This document shows, piece after piece, positions 30,780 to 38,696 of a stretch of DNA of 64,000 nucleotides. This DNA comes from Streptomyces sp. LHD-70. GTDB taxonomy: Bacteria > Actinomycetota > Actinomycetes > Streptomycetales > Streptomycetaceae. A program made the position numbers and the translations under genes. Under the pieces are notes generated by a model, which saw only the letters and a program-made list of their open reading frames with translations, made no database searches and was not told the DNA's origin. The stretch lies in assembly GCF_031157275.1 (NCBI RefSeq), contig NZ_JAVIFW010000008.1, positions 62,001 to 126,000 of the forward strand, in the 5' to 3' direction. Each line of letters begins with the position of its first letter. The stretch's first letter is position 1.

Positions 30780-32132
30780 TCAGGCCTGGCGCGAGGCCAG
30801 CGTCACCACGGTGATGTCGGACGGCGCGCCCACCCGCACCGGCGGACCCCAGGCGCCCGCGCCCCGGGTGACGTACAGCTGAGTGTCGCCGTAGCGCTCC
30901 AGGCCCGCCAGGGTCGGGTTCGCGAGGTCCGCGATGATGTTGCCGGGCCACATCTGGCCGCCGTGGGTGTGCCCGGAGAGCTGCAGGTCGACGCCGTGCC
31001 GGACCGCGTCGTGGATCATCACCGGCTGGTGGGCGAGGAGCACGGAGGCGCGGCTGCGGTCTCGGTCGCCGAGCGCCTTGGCGTAGTCGGGGCCGTCCTC
31101 GTACCGCTCGCCCGCGAGGTCGTTGACGCCCGCGAGGTCGAAGCCGCCGATCTCCACGCGGGCGTTCTCCAGCGGGTGCAGGCCGAGTTCGCGTACATGG
31201 TCGACCCACTGCTCGGCGCCCGAGAAGTACTCGTGGTTCCCGGTGACGAAGAACGAGCCGTGCCGGGCGCGCAGTTGGGCCAGCGGCTCGGCGGCCGGGC
31301 CGAGGTTTTCCACGCTGCCGTCGACCAGGTCGCCGACCACCGCGATCAGGTCGGGCTGCGTGGAGTTGATGGTGTCGACGATGCGCTGGGTGTGGGCGCG
31401 GCCCAGGATCGGGCCGAGGTGGACGTCGCTGACGACGGCGATCCTGAACCCGTGGGCGGCGCGCGGGAGTTTGGCCAGCGGCACGGTGACGCGCTTGACG
31501 CCGGGGCCGCGCAGCACGTTGTTCGCCCCGTACCCGACGGTGCCGAGGGCGGCGGCCACGGCGGCACCCGCGACGACGCGGGAGACGAAGAGGCGGCGGG
31601 AGGGGCCGCTCGTGGCGCCGGTGAGGGCCGCGGGCGTGTCCGGCACCGAGGGCGGCGACGACAGCGGCGACAGCGGCGGCGGCTCCGATGCGGCGTCCGC
31701 CAGGGCGGGTTCGGGGTCGGGCGCGGTGTCGGCGGGGGCCGGGGTCGTGACGGGCTTCGCGCTCGGCGCCGCGGCGGGGGTCGCGGGGGCCTCCGCAGGG
31801 GCAGGCTGCCGCATACGTACGTCCCCGCGCCGCAGCACCCGCAGCAGCACCGGTCGTACGGCCTCGCCGACGAGCAGCGCGAGCGTCAGGTAGATGGAGA
31901 CCGCCATCCACAGATAGCCGGGCCAGGCGAGGACCTGCTGGAGCCAGAACGGCGCCCCGGCGCGGTCGCTCATGAACCCGGCGATCATCAGCAGCGGCCC
32001 GGCGACGAACACGGCCGTACCGATCCGGCGGGCCCGCGTGCGCCGCGCCGTGGTGTCGCGCACCACGCGCCGCCAGCCGTACCACTGCATGCCCACGAGG
32101 AGCGCCAGGATCGCGAGGAACAGGAAGCTCAC
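30780..32132 (-). CDS. Membrane-anchored metallophosphoesterase
   Basis: The 450-residue protein has an N-terminal membrane part with three to four helices (about 1-95), a Pro/Ala-rich linker, another hydrophobic helix (VVAGAAVAAALGTVGYGANN) and a calcineurin-like phosphoesterase domain at about 225-450. Metal and catalytic motifs are visible: VVSDVHLG, VVGDLVDG, GNHEYF, LAHQP and SGHTHGGQ. The enzyme domain resembles the YkuE/YaeI group, which acts on lipid or nucleotide phosphates near the membrane. GTG 32132 starts it, 11 bp after the next gene's stop. Confidence 0.88.
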   Translation of the reverse strand: MSFLFLAILALLVGMQWYGWRRVVRDTTARRTRARRIGTAVFVAGPLLMIAGFMSDRAGAPFWLQQVLAWPGYLWMAVSIYLTLALLVGEAVRPVLLRVLRRGDVRMRQPAPAEAPATPAAAPSAKPVTTPAPADTAPDPEPALADAASEPPPLSPLSSPPSVPDTPAALTGATSGPSRRLFVSRVVAGAAVAAALGTVGYGANNVLRGPGVKRVTVPLAKLPRAAHGFRIAVVSDVHLGPILGRAHTQRIVDTINSTQPDLIAVVGDLVDGSVENLGPAAEPLAQLRARHGSFFVTGNHEYFSGAEQWVDHVRELGLHPLENARVEIGGFDLAGVNDLAGERYEDGPDYAKALGDRDRSRASVLLAHQPVMIHDAVRHGVDLQLSGHTHGGQMWPGNIIADLANPTLAGLERYGDTQLYVTRGAGAWGPPVRVGAPSDITVVTLASRQA

Positions 32133-32143
32133 GGCAGTGCTCC

Positions 32144-32386
32144 CTATGACCTTCGGCGCAGTGCACGCACGCCGCGCAACCCGATGACCCCGATGACCGT
32201 CCCCAAGACAAAGGACACCACGGCAAGCAGCAGATGGACCCAGAAGTACCCGGTCGGGTCACCGGCGTCGTCGAAGGCGAGCCCGCTTCCGTCCTTCCAG
32301 AGGTTCTTGACGAAAGTGATCCAGATGACCCAGGACCAGACGCCGAAGGCGAGCAGGAACCACGAAACCGGGCGGCTGAGCTTCAT
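32144..32386 (-). CDS. SCO4848-family small membrane protein
   Basis: The 80-residue product begins MKLSRPVSWFLLAFGVWSWV at ATG 32386 and has two membrane helices, the second being WVHLLLAVVSFVLGTVIGVI, with a basic tail RALRRRS. It matches my memory of the Streptomyces family named after SCO4848, whose function is unknown. It sits directly upstream of the metallophosphoesterase gene and is divergent from the DD-carboxypeptidase gene, 118 bp away. Confidence 0.8.
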   Translation of the reverse strand: MKLSRPVSWFLLAFGVWSWVIWITFVKNLWKDGSGLAFDDAGDPTGYFWVHLLLAVVSFVLGTVIGVIGLRGVRALRRRS

Positions 32387-32504
32387 ATCCCCAGTATCGC
32401 GCCCGGCTCGCGCACGCCGCCGTCGGGGTGGTTCGAGTGATGATCCGAAGACACAGCCGAACGGGCCGCGCACAGGTCGGCGAATCCCCTGTACGTTCCT
32501 CACC

Positions 32505-33764
32505 GTGCCTGCCTTGACTGCGTCTGTGACCGCATCTCTCAAGCGAACGACCGCTGTTGCAGTGGTTTCTGCCGCTTTTCTGACCGCTTCTGTCGCCGCT
32601 CCCGCCGTCGCGGACGAGAAGCCGGGCAACAAGCCGGACAAGCCGAAGCCCCCGGCGACGATGTCTCAGGTCGGCGGCGCGCGGCTCGGACAGGCGGGTA
32701 CGCAGGTCAACCTCGGGCCTGGCGTCCCGGCGCTGCCGAAGAAGCTCTCGGGACGCTCCTGGATCGTCACGGACGCCGAGTCGGGCGACGTCCTCGCCGC
32801 GCACAACGCGCACTGGCGGCTGCCGCCCGCGAGCACGATGAAGATGCTCTTCGCGGACACGGTCCTGCCGAAGTTCCCCAAGGACCAGAAGCACCTGGTG
32901 GAGCGGGAGGAGCTGCTCGACGTCGGCGTGGGCAGCAGCCTCGTCGGCATCAAGGAGAACAACACGTACAGCGTGCACGACCTGTGGCTCGGGGTGTTCC
33001 TGCGCTCCGGGAACGACGCGGTGCACGTGCTGTCCCACATGAACGGCGGCATCGAGAAGACCGTCGCCGACATGCAGAAGCACGCCGACGAGCTGCAGGC
33101 CCGCGACACCCATGTGGTCAGCCCCGACGGCTACGACGCGAAGGGCCAGGTCTCCTCCGCGTACGACCTGACGCTGTTCGCGCGCTCCGGGATGCAGAAG
33201 AAGGACTTCCGGGAGTACGCGGCGACCGCCACCGCCGAGTTCCCCGGTGAGCAGAAGAAGGGCAAGAAGCGCGGGCACTTCGCCATCCAGAACACCAACC
33301 GCCTGCTGACCGGCGCCGACGGCGTGACCCCGTACAAGGGCATCGCGGGCGTGAAGAACGGGTCCACGACGAACGCGGGCACGACGTTCACCGGGGTCGC
33401 CGAGCGGAACGGGAAGGTGCTGCTCGTCACCGTCATGAACCCGGACTCGGACGAGTCGATGGCCGTCTACAAGGAGACCGCGCGCCTGCTCGACTGGGGC
33501 TTCGCCGCCGACGGCAAGGTCGAGCCGGTGGGCGAGCTGGTCGCCCCGGCGAGCGCGGACCGGAACGCGAAGGGTGCGGCCGCGCCCGAGAAGACCCCTG
33601 CCGGGGGGAAGTCCGAGGCCGCCGCGGGGAAGGGCGAGTCGAGCGGTGTCGGCATCGCGCTCGCGGTGACGGGTGGGGTGCTTGTCCTCGTCGGCGCCGG
33701 AGTGTTCCTCGTCAACCGGCGGTGGCCGCTGCCGGAGCTGGTTCGGCGGTTGCCCCGCAGGTAG
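32505..33764 (+). CDS. D-alanyl-D-alanine carboxypeptidase (penicillin-binding protein, S11)
   Basis: This 419-residue exported enzyme trims the terminal D-Ala of peptidoglycan stems. A signal peptide ends near APAVADE. The catalytic motifs are STMK (Ser110, Lys113), SGN in FLRSGNDAVH, and KNG in GVKNGSTTNAG, where KTG is more usual outside actinomycetes. A Ser/Ala/Lys linker and a C-terminal membrane helix (GIALAVTGGVLVLVGAGVFL) with a basic tail anchor it. GTG 32505 is used; GTG 32526 is an alternative. Confidence 0.9.
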   Translation: MPALTASVTASLKRTTAVAVVSAAFLTASVAAPAVADEKPGNKPDKPKPPATMSQVGGARLGQAGTQVNLGPGVPALPKKLSGRSWIVTDAESGDVLAAHNAHWRLPPASTMKMLFADTVLPKFPKDQKHLVEREELLDVGVGSSLVGIKENNTYSVHDLWLGVFLRSGNDAVHVLSHMNGGIEKTVADMQKHADELQARDTHVVSPDGYDAKGQVSSAYDLTLFARSGMQKKDFREYAATATAEFPGEQKKGKKRGHFAIQNTNRLLTGADGVTPYKGIAGVKNGSTTNAGTTFTGVAERNGKVLLVTVMNPDSDESMAVYKETARLLDWGFAADGKVEPVGELVAPASADRNAKGAAAPEKTPAGGKSEAAAGKGESSGVGIALAVTGGVLVLVGAGVFLVNRRWPLPELVRRLPRR

Positions 33765-33814
33765 TCGTGCCCGCACCGTCGGCTCGGGTGCCGTCTATCG
33801 CCCTGCGGGCTCGT

Positions 33815-33834
33815 CCTCAAGCACCGGACGGGCT
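33815..33834 (-). repeat. Fragment of dispersed CTCAA-CGCCGG element at a gene 3' end
   Basis: CCTCAAGCACCGGACGGGCT closely matches the core of the larger element at 59701. On the minus strand it encodes the last residues (SPSGA) and stop of the BrkB-family gene. Confidence 0.6.
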
Positions 33835-34701
33835 GGTTGTAGCCGCCTCAGGCTCCTTGCTGCGTGTAGCCGTCCACGCCGCGCAGAAGAGCAGCAGCTT
33901 TGCCGTGAAGTTGATCCACAGGAGCAGGGCGATCGGGGTGCCGAACGCGCCGTACATCGACTTGCCCGCGACGCCCTTGATGTAGCCGCCGAGCAGGGCC
34001 TTGAGGAGTTCGAAGCCGACGGCCCCGATCAGCGCGGCGACGACGAGCCGGTGGCGCGGCGGATGCACGCCGGGCAGCAGGGTCAGGACGTACAGCAGGA
34101 TCAGGAAGTCCGCGAGGACGGCCAGGGCGAAGACGGCGGCGGACAGGAGCGGGCCGATCCACCCCTGGTCGTCCAGGCCGAGGGCCTCGGTGATCCGTGT
34201 GACCGCCGTGTTGCCGACGGCCGAGGCGACCAGCGAGACGAGGCCCACCCCGCCGAGCCCGACGAGTACGCCCGCGTCCTTGATCTTGCGCAGGAACGGG
34301 TTCTCCTCCTCGTCGTCCTTCTCCCACACCGCGCGCAGGCAGTCCCGCATCGAGCCGACCCAGCCGATGCCGGTGAAGAGCAGCAGCGCGCCGGCGACCA
34401 GGCCGACGGTGCCCGCGTTCTGCACGAGGGCGTTGATGTCGAGCTGCTCGGAGATGCCGGGGACCTGCTCGCTGAGCTTGTCCTGCAGTTCGGCCTGCTG
34501 CTTCTTGTTCAGGGTCGCGGCGGCCACGGCGGCGGCGACGGTCAGCAGCGGGAACAGCGCCAGGAAGCTGAGGAAGGTCATCGCCGCGGCCAGGCGCGAC
34601 CAATGCACCCGTTCGAGCGTTTCGTAGCTGTGCCAGGCGTGCGTGTCCATCAGGCGGCTCACGAGCGGCCCGATCACGGGGAGGTTCTTCAGCCAGTCCA
34701 T
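33817..34701 (-). CDS. YihY/BrkB-family membrane protein
   Basis: The 294-residue product has six membrane helices. It shows HWSRLAAAMTFLSFLALFPL, LLLFTGIGWVGSMRDCLRAV, ILLYVLTLLPGVHPPRHRLV and the C-terminal block YGAFGTPIALLLWINFTAKL, all typical of YihY/BrkB proteins (function debated, once misnamed RNase BN). The start ATG 34701 overlaps the stop of the GtrA gene by 13 bp, so it may be the distal gene of the GtrA/UbiA/PAP2 transcript. Its last residues come from a dispersed repeat. Confidence 0.88.
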   Translation of the reverse strand: MDWLKNLPVIGPLVSRLMDTHAWHSYETLERVHWSRLAAAMTFLSFLALFPLLTVAAAVAAATLNKKQQAELQDKLSEQVPGISEQLDINALVQNAGTVGLVAGALLLFTGIGWVGSMRDCLRAVWEKDDEEENPFLRKIKDAGVLVGLGGVGLVSLVASAVGNTAVTRITEALGLDDQGWIGPLLSAAVFALAVLADFLILLYVLTLLPGVHPPRHRLVVAALIGAVGFELLKALLGGYIKGVAGKSMYGAFGTPIALLLWINFTAKLLLFCAAWTATRSKEPEAATTSPSGA

Positions 34702-35138
34702 GATCTCTGTCTGCCCTCCATAGGGAAGACCAAAGTCCGAGTACCCCAGAAGCGGACCACAGTGGCCAGCGCCATGCCGACTCCCGCGCCGGAAACGGTG
34801 TCCGCGGTCCGTGAGGTGAGGCCGAGCCCGTAGTGCGAGCAGGCCAGGCAGAGGAGTTGTACGAGGGCGCCCGCGACGTTGACCGCGAGGAACACCACGT
34901 ACTGGCGGAGCCGGGAGCCGTCCGGGGTGCGGTGCCGGTAGGTGCCGAGGGCGTTGCCCGCGTACGCGACCGTGCAGCCCGCGACGAAACCGGCGGCCTT
35001 GGCGGTCAGCGGGTCCCAGCCGGCCGGGCCGCGCAGCCAGACGAACAGGGCCAGGTCGGCGGCGTACGCGCTGACGCCGGAGAGGGCGAAGCCGACGAGT
35101 TCGGCGCGCCGCACGTTCACAGGTCGGCGACCGCTCAC
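34689..35138 (-). CDS. GtrA-family membrane protein
   Basis: The 149-residue protein has four membrane helices (VGFALSGVSAYAADLALFVW, AAGFVAGCTVAYAGNALGTY, RQYVVFLAVNVAGALVQLLC and a last one near 115-135) and ends FWGTRTLVFP, the family signature. GtrA proteins help move polyprenyl-phosphate sugars across the membrane. The start GTG 35138 overlaps the UbiA-gene stop. A second GTG at 35120 lies in the other copy of an 18-bp duplication; the first six residues (VSGRRP) come from the duplicate. With UbiA and PAP2 genes beside it, it probably handles a lipid-linked pentose. Confidence 0.85.
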   Translation of the reverse strand: MSGRRPVNVRRAELVGFALSGVSAYAADLALFVWLRGPAGWDPLTAKAAGFVAGCTVAYAGNALGTYRHRTPDGSRLRQYVVFLAVNVAGALVQLLCLACSHYGLGLTSRTADTVSGAGVGMALATVVRFWGTRTLVFPMEGRQRSWTG

Positions 35139-35152
35139 AGGTCGGCGACCGC
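35117..35152 (-). repeat. 18-bp tandem duplication at the UbiA/GtrA gene junction
   Basis: TCACAGGTCGGCGACCGC occurs at 35117-35134 and 35135-35152. Each copy contains a GTGA start/stop overlap on the minus strand, so either copy could serve as UbiA stop plus GtrA start; only the upstream copy now does. Confidence 0.9.
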
Positions 35153-36088
35153 GAGGCCGTACAGGCCGAGCCAGACCAGGCCGATCAGGGCGAGCGGGCG
35201 GTCGCCGAGGACGACGTCCTCAGGCTCGCCCGCGCTGCCCCGGTCGGCGAAGACCGCGTACCGCAGGACCGCGAGGATGAACGCGACCATGGACAGCTGA
35301 CGCCACGGCAGCAGTCCCGCGTCCGCGACGCCGCCGGACTCCATCGCCCACAGGCAGTAGGCGAGGACGGCGACGCCGGCGGCGAGCTGCCAGACGAAGC
35401 GGAGGTAGCCGGAGGTGTACTCGGTGAGCAACGCCCGGGTGGCACCCGTACGTTGCTCATCCACGGTGACGGACTCGGAGTAGCGCTTCGCGGAGACCAT
35501 GAACAGCGCGCCGAAGCCGGTGGTGATCAGGAACCAGCGGGAGAGCGGGATGCCGAGGGCGACGCCGCCGATCATCGCGCGCATCAGGAACCCGGTGGTG
35601 ACGACGACCAGGTCGACGACGAGGACATGCTTCAGGCTGACGCAGTACGCGAGTTGCATGCCGAGGTACGCGGCCAGCAGGGCCGACGTCATCGGGTTGC
35701 AGAGGACCGCGGCGGCGAGCGGCGCGAGCACGGCGAGCAGAGCGCCGACCGCGTACGCGACGGGCACCGGGACCTGTCCGGCCGCGACGGGGCGGCGGCA
35801 CTTGGTGGGGTGGGCGCGGTCGGCCGCGACGTCACGGGCGTCGTTGATCAGGTACACGGCAGCCGCGGCGGCGGTGAACAGGGCGAAGACCAGGGCGAGT
35901 TGGACGGCCGCGGCACGCGTGAACAGCTCGCCCGCGGCGGCCGGGGCGGCGACGACCAGGATGTTCTTGACCCACTGGCGGGGCCGGGCGGTCCTGAGCA
36001 GGCCGAGCGGCAGGCTGACCGGTCCTGGCCGTTCGGGGGCCTGGCACTGGGGGCGGCGCTGCTCGACGAGTGCGGTGCGCTCAGCCAC
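35135..36088 (-). CDS. UbiA-family decaprenyl-phosphate phosphoribosyltransferase-like protein
   Basis: The 317-residue prenyltransferase has nine hydrophobic helices and the aspartate-rich motif NDARDVAADRAHPTKCRRP at 82-100. A second conserved region includes LVVVTTGFLMRAMIGG and AKRYSES. This pattern matches the actinobacterial DPPR synthase type (Rv3806c in Mycobacterium), which makes decaprenyl-phosphoryl-5-phosphoribose, rather than quinone-pathway UbiA. The PAP2 phosphatase gene overlapping its start mirrors Rv3807c. Streptomycetes lack mycobacterial arabinogalactan, so the end product here is unclear. Confidence 0.8.
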   Translation of the reverse strand: MAERTALVEQRRPQCQAPERPGPVSLPLGLLRTARPRQWVKNILVVAAPAAAGELFTRAAAVQLALVFALFTAAAAAVYLINDARDVAADRAHPTKCRRPVAAGQVPVPVAYAVGALLAVLAPLAAAVLCNPMTSALLAAYLGMQLAYCVSLKHVLVVDLVVVTTGFLMRAMIGGVALGIPLSRWFLITTGFGALFMVSAKRYSESVTVDEQRTGATRALLTEYTSGYLRFVWQLAAGVAVLAYCLWAMESGGVADAGLLPWRQLSMVAFILAVLRYAVFADRGSAGEPEDVVLGDRPLALIGLVWLGLYGLAVADL

Positions 36089-36644
36089 GGTCGCCTCCGC
36101 TCCTGGCCCAGTCGGAGCCCAGCTTGGCGGTCAGCGCACCGAGGGCGGCCCCGGCGGCGACGTCGCTCGGATAGTGCACGCCGACGACCAGGCGGGAGAC
36201 GCACATCGCGGCGGCGAGCGGCGGGACGAGGCGGGCCCCGGCGGGGCGCAGGGCGCCGTAGGCGACGGCGGCGGCCGCGGCCGAGGTGGCGTGCGAGCTG
36301 GGGAAGGAGTGCCGGCCCGCGGTGCGGACGAGGGGGCGTCTCCCCGATGGCCGCGGGCCCGCAAAGATCGGGGAGACGCCCCCTAGGGGCTCGGCGTCGG
36401 GGCGCGGGCGGCGCACGACGCGCTTGACGCCCATGCTCGTCAGGTGTGCGGCCGCGGTGAGCGCGGTGGCGCGCAGCCAGTCGGCGCGGCGCTCCCGGTC
36501 GAGGGCGGCGCCAGTGAGTCCGGCGGCGAGCCAGAGCGCGCCGTGCTCCCCGGCGCACGAGAGGGCGCGGGCCGCGGCGGCCACCCGCCGGTCGCTGCCG
36601 CAGTCCCGTAGCGCGGCGAGCAGTCTGCGGTCCAGGTCGTGCAC
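36081..36644 (-). CDS. PAP2-family phosphatase (candidate decaprenyl-phosphoribose 5-phosphatase)
   Basis: The 187-residue product starts at GTG 36644 with GGGAGG upstream and begins VHDLDRRLLAALRDCG. The three phosphatase motifs are visible: KRVVRRPRP, SFPSSHATS and SRLVVGVHYPSDVAAG. Between the first two lies an extra 18-residue stretch (GGVSPIFAGPRPSGRRPL) encoded by a perfect inverted repeat that looks like an inserted element. It overlaps the UbiA gene start by 8 bp and would remove the 5-phosphate from the lipid-linked phosphoribose, as Rv3807c is thought to do. Confidence 0.8.
   Translation of the reverse strand: MHDLDRRLLAALRDCGSDRRVAAAARALSCAGEHGALWLAAGLTGAALDRERRADWLRATALTAAAHLTSMGVKRVVRRPRPDAEPLGGVSPIFAGPRPSGRRPLVRTAGRHSFPSSHATSAAAAAVAYGALRPAGARLVPPLAAAMCVSRLVVGVHYPSDVAAGAALGALTAKLGSDWARSGGDRG
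36331..36384. repeat. 54-bp palindromic element inside the PAP2 gene
   Basis: AGGGGGCGTCTCCCCGAT (36331-36348) is the exact inverse complement of 36367-36384, around an 18-bp spacer that itself holds GCGGGCCCGC. On the coding strand the element is flanked by CCCCT on one side and ends in CCCCT on the other, resembling a 5-bp target duplication. At 54 bp it keeps the frame and adds 18 codons. Confidence 0.75.
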
Positions 36645-36815
36645 CGGGCCTCCCAGGCGCGTGTCGAATATCCCGTTTAATCCGGTTTTGCCGCAAATAA
36701 CCTTTCTGTCAATTGCGTTAAGGATTACGGCAATACGAGGCGACACTCGCTCAATCACCCGTTCCGGGCACGCCAAAGGGCCCGCTCGGTGAACGGGCCC
36801 TGGAAGAGGGAGAGG
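36645..36815 (-). promoter_or_regulatory. AT-rich upstream region of the PAP2-UbiA-GtrA operon
   Basis: Positions 36665-36735 are far richer in A/T than the rest of the window. They hold the inverted pairs TAATCC (36678-36683)/GGATTA (36722-36727) and TTGCCG (36688-36693)/CGGCAA (36728-36733). This probably contains the operon promoter and a regulator site. Nothing coding is seen. Confidence 0.45.
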
Positions 36816-37406
36816 TCAGGCGGTGGGCAGTGGGCCGCGCGGGGTGCAGGAGTCCTGCGGCTCGCCCTGCGCCGGAACCGTCGCCGAGCCGAAGGTGAAC
36901 TCGCGCAGCTTGCGCCAGACAGCGTCCGGGCCCTGCTCGTACAGCGCGAAGCCGGTGACGGACCACTCCGCCGCGTACTCGGCGAGCTCGGCGAACGCGC
37001 GGTCCATGGCCGCCTCGTCGATGCCGTGCGCCACCGTGACATGCGGGTGGTACGGGAACTGCAGCTCGCGCGCGACCGGCCCGGAGGCGTCCCGCACCTG
37101 CTTCTGCAGCCACGTACAGGCCTCGGCGCCCTCGGCGACCCGGACGAACACCACCGGGGACAGCGGGCGGAACGTGCCCGTGCCGGAGAGCCGCATCGGG
37201 AAGGGGCGGCCGGCGGCGGCGACCTCTTCGAGGTGCCGCTCGATCGCGGGGAGCATGACCGCGTCGACCTCGGTCGGCGGCAGCAGCGTGACGTGCGTGG
37301 GGATGCCGTGTGCCGCGGGGTCCCCGAAGCCCGCGCGCCGCTCCTGGAGCAGGCTGCCGTGAGGCTCCGGGACCGCGATCGAAACGCCGAGCGTTACGGT
37401 CCCCAC
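36816..37406 (-). CDS. 2'-5' RNA ligase/cyclic phosphodiesterase-family (LigT) protein
   Basis: The 196-residue protein starts at GTG 37406 with the strong site AAGGAG. It belongs to the 2H phosphoesterase superfamily, shown by two HxT motifs: PTHVTLLPP at about 37-45 and HPHVTVAHG at about 123-131, separated by the expected two-lobed fold. Such enzymes open 2',3'-cyclic phosphates or act on 2'-5' RNA bonds. It lies 57 bp downstream of trpS on the same strand and may be co-transcribed. Its substrate is unknown. Confidence 0.85.
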   Translation of the reverse strand: MGTVTLGVSIAVPEPHGSLLQERRAGFGDPAAHGIPTHVTLLPPTEVDAVMLPAIERHLEEVAAAGRPFPMRLSGTGTFRPLSPVVFVRVAEGAEACTWLQKQVRDASGPVARELQFPYHPHVTVAHGIDEAAMDRAFAELAEYAAEWSVTGFALYEQGPDAVWRKLREFTFGSATVPAQGEPQDSCTPRGPLPTA

Positions 37407-37462
37407 GTCGTTCTCCTTGGTCAGGTGCGGGCGGTGCGGGCGGTGCTCTGTGGCCGGTACGT

Positions 37463-38482
37463 TCAGTGCTTCGCCGGGACGAATCCGACCCTGTCGTACG
37501 TGGCGGCCAGCGTCTCCGCCGCCACGGACCGGGCCTTCTCCGCACCCTTGGCCAGGATCGAGTCCAGCGTCTCCGGGTCGTCGAGGTACGCGTGCGTACG
37601 CTCGCGGAACGGGGTCACGAACTCGACCATGACCTCGGCGAGGTCGGTCTTCAGCGCACCGTAGCCCTTGCCGGCGTACTTCTGCTCCAGTTCCGGAATT
37701 CCCGTTCCGGTCAGGGTGGAGTAGATGCTCAGCAGGTTGGAGACGCCCGGCTTGGCCTGCTGGTCGAAGCGGATCTCGGTGTCCGTGTCGGTCACCGCGC
37801 TCTTGACCTTCTTGGCCGTGACCTTCGGCTCGTCGAGCAGGTTGATGAGGCCCTTCGGCGTGGAGGCCGACTTGCTCATCTTGATCGACGGGTCCTGAAG
37901 GTCGTAGATCTTCGCCGTCTCCTTGAGGATGTGCGGCTTCGGGACCGTGAACGTCTCGCCGAAGCGGCCGTTGAACCGCTCCGCGAGGTCCCGGGTCAGC
38001 TCGATGTGCTGGCGCTGGTCCTCGCCGACCGGGACCTCGTTCGCCTGGTACAGGAGGATGTCCGCGACCTGGAGGATCGGGTACGTGAACAGGCCCACCG
38101 AGGCCCGGTCCGCGCCCTGCTTGGCCGACTTGTCCTTGAACTGCGTCATCCGGGAGGCCTCGCCGAAGCCGGTGAGGCAGTTCATCACCCAGGCGAGCTG
38201 CGCGTGCTCGGGCACGTGGCTCTGCACGAAGAGGGTGCAGCGCTCCGGGTCGAGACCGGCGGCGAGGAGCTGGGCCGCGGCGAGCCGGGTGTTGGCGCGC
38301 AGCTCGGCCGGGTCCTGCGGGAGCGTGATCGCGTGCAGGTCGACGACCATGTAGTACGCGTCGTGAGTCTCCTGCAGGGACACCCACTGGCGGACGGCGC
38401 CGAGGTAGTTGCCGAGGTGGAACGAGCCGGCGGTGGGCTGGATTCCGGAGAGCACGCGAGGTCGGTTGGCCATGGGGCCCAT
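37463..38482 (-). CDS. trpS: Tryptophanyl-tRNA synthetase
   Basis: This 339-residue class I synthetase charges tRNA-Trp. The HIGH-type motif is in GSFHLGNYLGAVRQW and the KMSKS loop is IKMSKSAST. Further marks are GIQPTAGSFH, SRMTQFKDKS, YPILQVADILLY and VGEDQRQHIELTRD. The length fits the bacterial family. ATG 38482 or ATG 38473 (third codon later) may be the start; neither has a clear ribosome site. No T-box or leader was seen upstream. Streptomyces often carry a second, tryptophan-analogue-resistant trpS elsewhere. Confidence 0.95.
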   Translation of the reverse strand: MGPMANRPRVLSGIQPTAGSFHLGNYLGAVRQWVSLQETHDAYYMVVDLHAITLPQDPAELRANTRLAAAQLLAAGLDPERCTLFVQSHVPEHAQLAWVMNCLTGFGEASRMTQFKDKSAKQGADRASVGLFTYPILQVADILLYQANEVPVGEDQRQHIELTRDLAERFNGRFGETFTVPKPHILKETAKIYDLQDPSIKMSKSASTPKGLINLLDEPKVTAKKVKSAVTDTDTEIRFDQQAKPGVSNLLSIYSTLTGTGIPELEQKYAGKGYGALKTDLAEVMVEFVTPFRERTHAYLDDPETLDSILAKGAEKARSVAAETLAATYDRVGFVPAKH

Positions 38483-38535
38483 TGTCTCAGGTGCGGCGGG
38501 TTGTTCGGCCCCGGTCCCGGTGTTGCCTCCCCCAC

Positions 38536-38598
38536 GCCACGGGCTCCGCTGCGGACCCTGCTCCTCAATCGCCGGAGGGGCTCAATTTGAGCCCCTCC
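38536..38598. repeat. Dispersed element with terminator-like hairpin, between glyA and trpS
   Basis: A GGGCTCCGC...GCGGACCC arm pair (38540-38559) is followed by CTCAATCGCCGG and the hairpin GGAGGGGCTC-AATTT-GAGCCCCTCC (38574-38598). The order matches the longer copy at 59701. It lies after the glyA stop (38697) and before trpS and may terminate glyA transcription. Confidence 0.65.
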
Positions 38599-38696
38599 CC
38601 GCCCCTTCCCGAAAGCCTGCGGCGCTTGTCGTTCGTCTGCCGCGCCGTCGTGGCTGGTCGCGCAGTTCCCCGCGCCCCTTAAAACAGGGGAAAAGA

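Noticed and set aside
30240..32504. Long plus-strand extension in front of the DD-carboxypeptidase
   Set aside because: It overlaps three minus-strand genes and has shadow composition. The real start is near 32505, just before the signal peptide.
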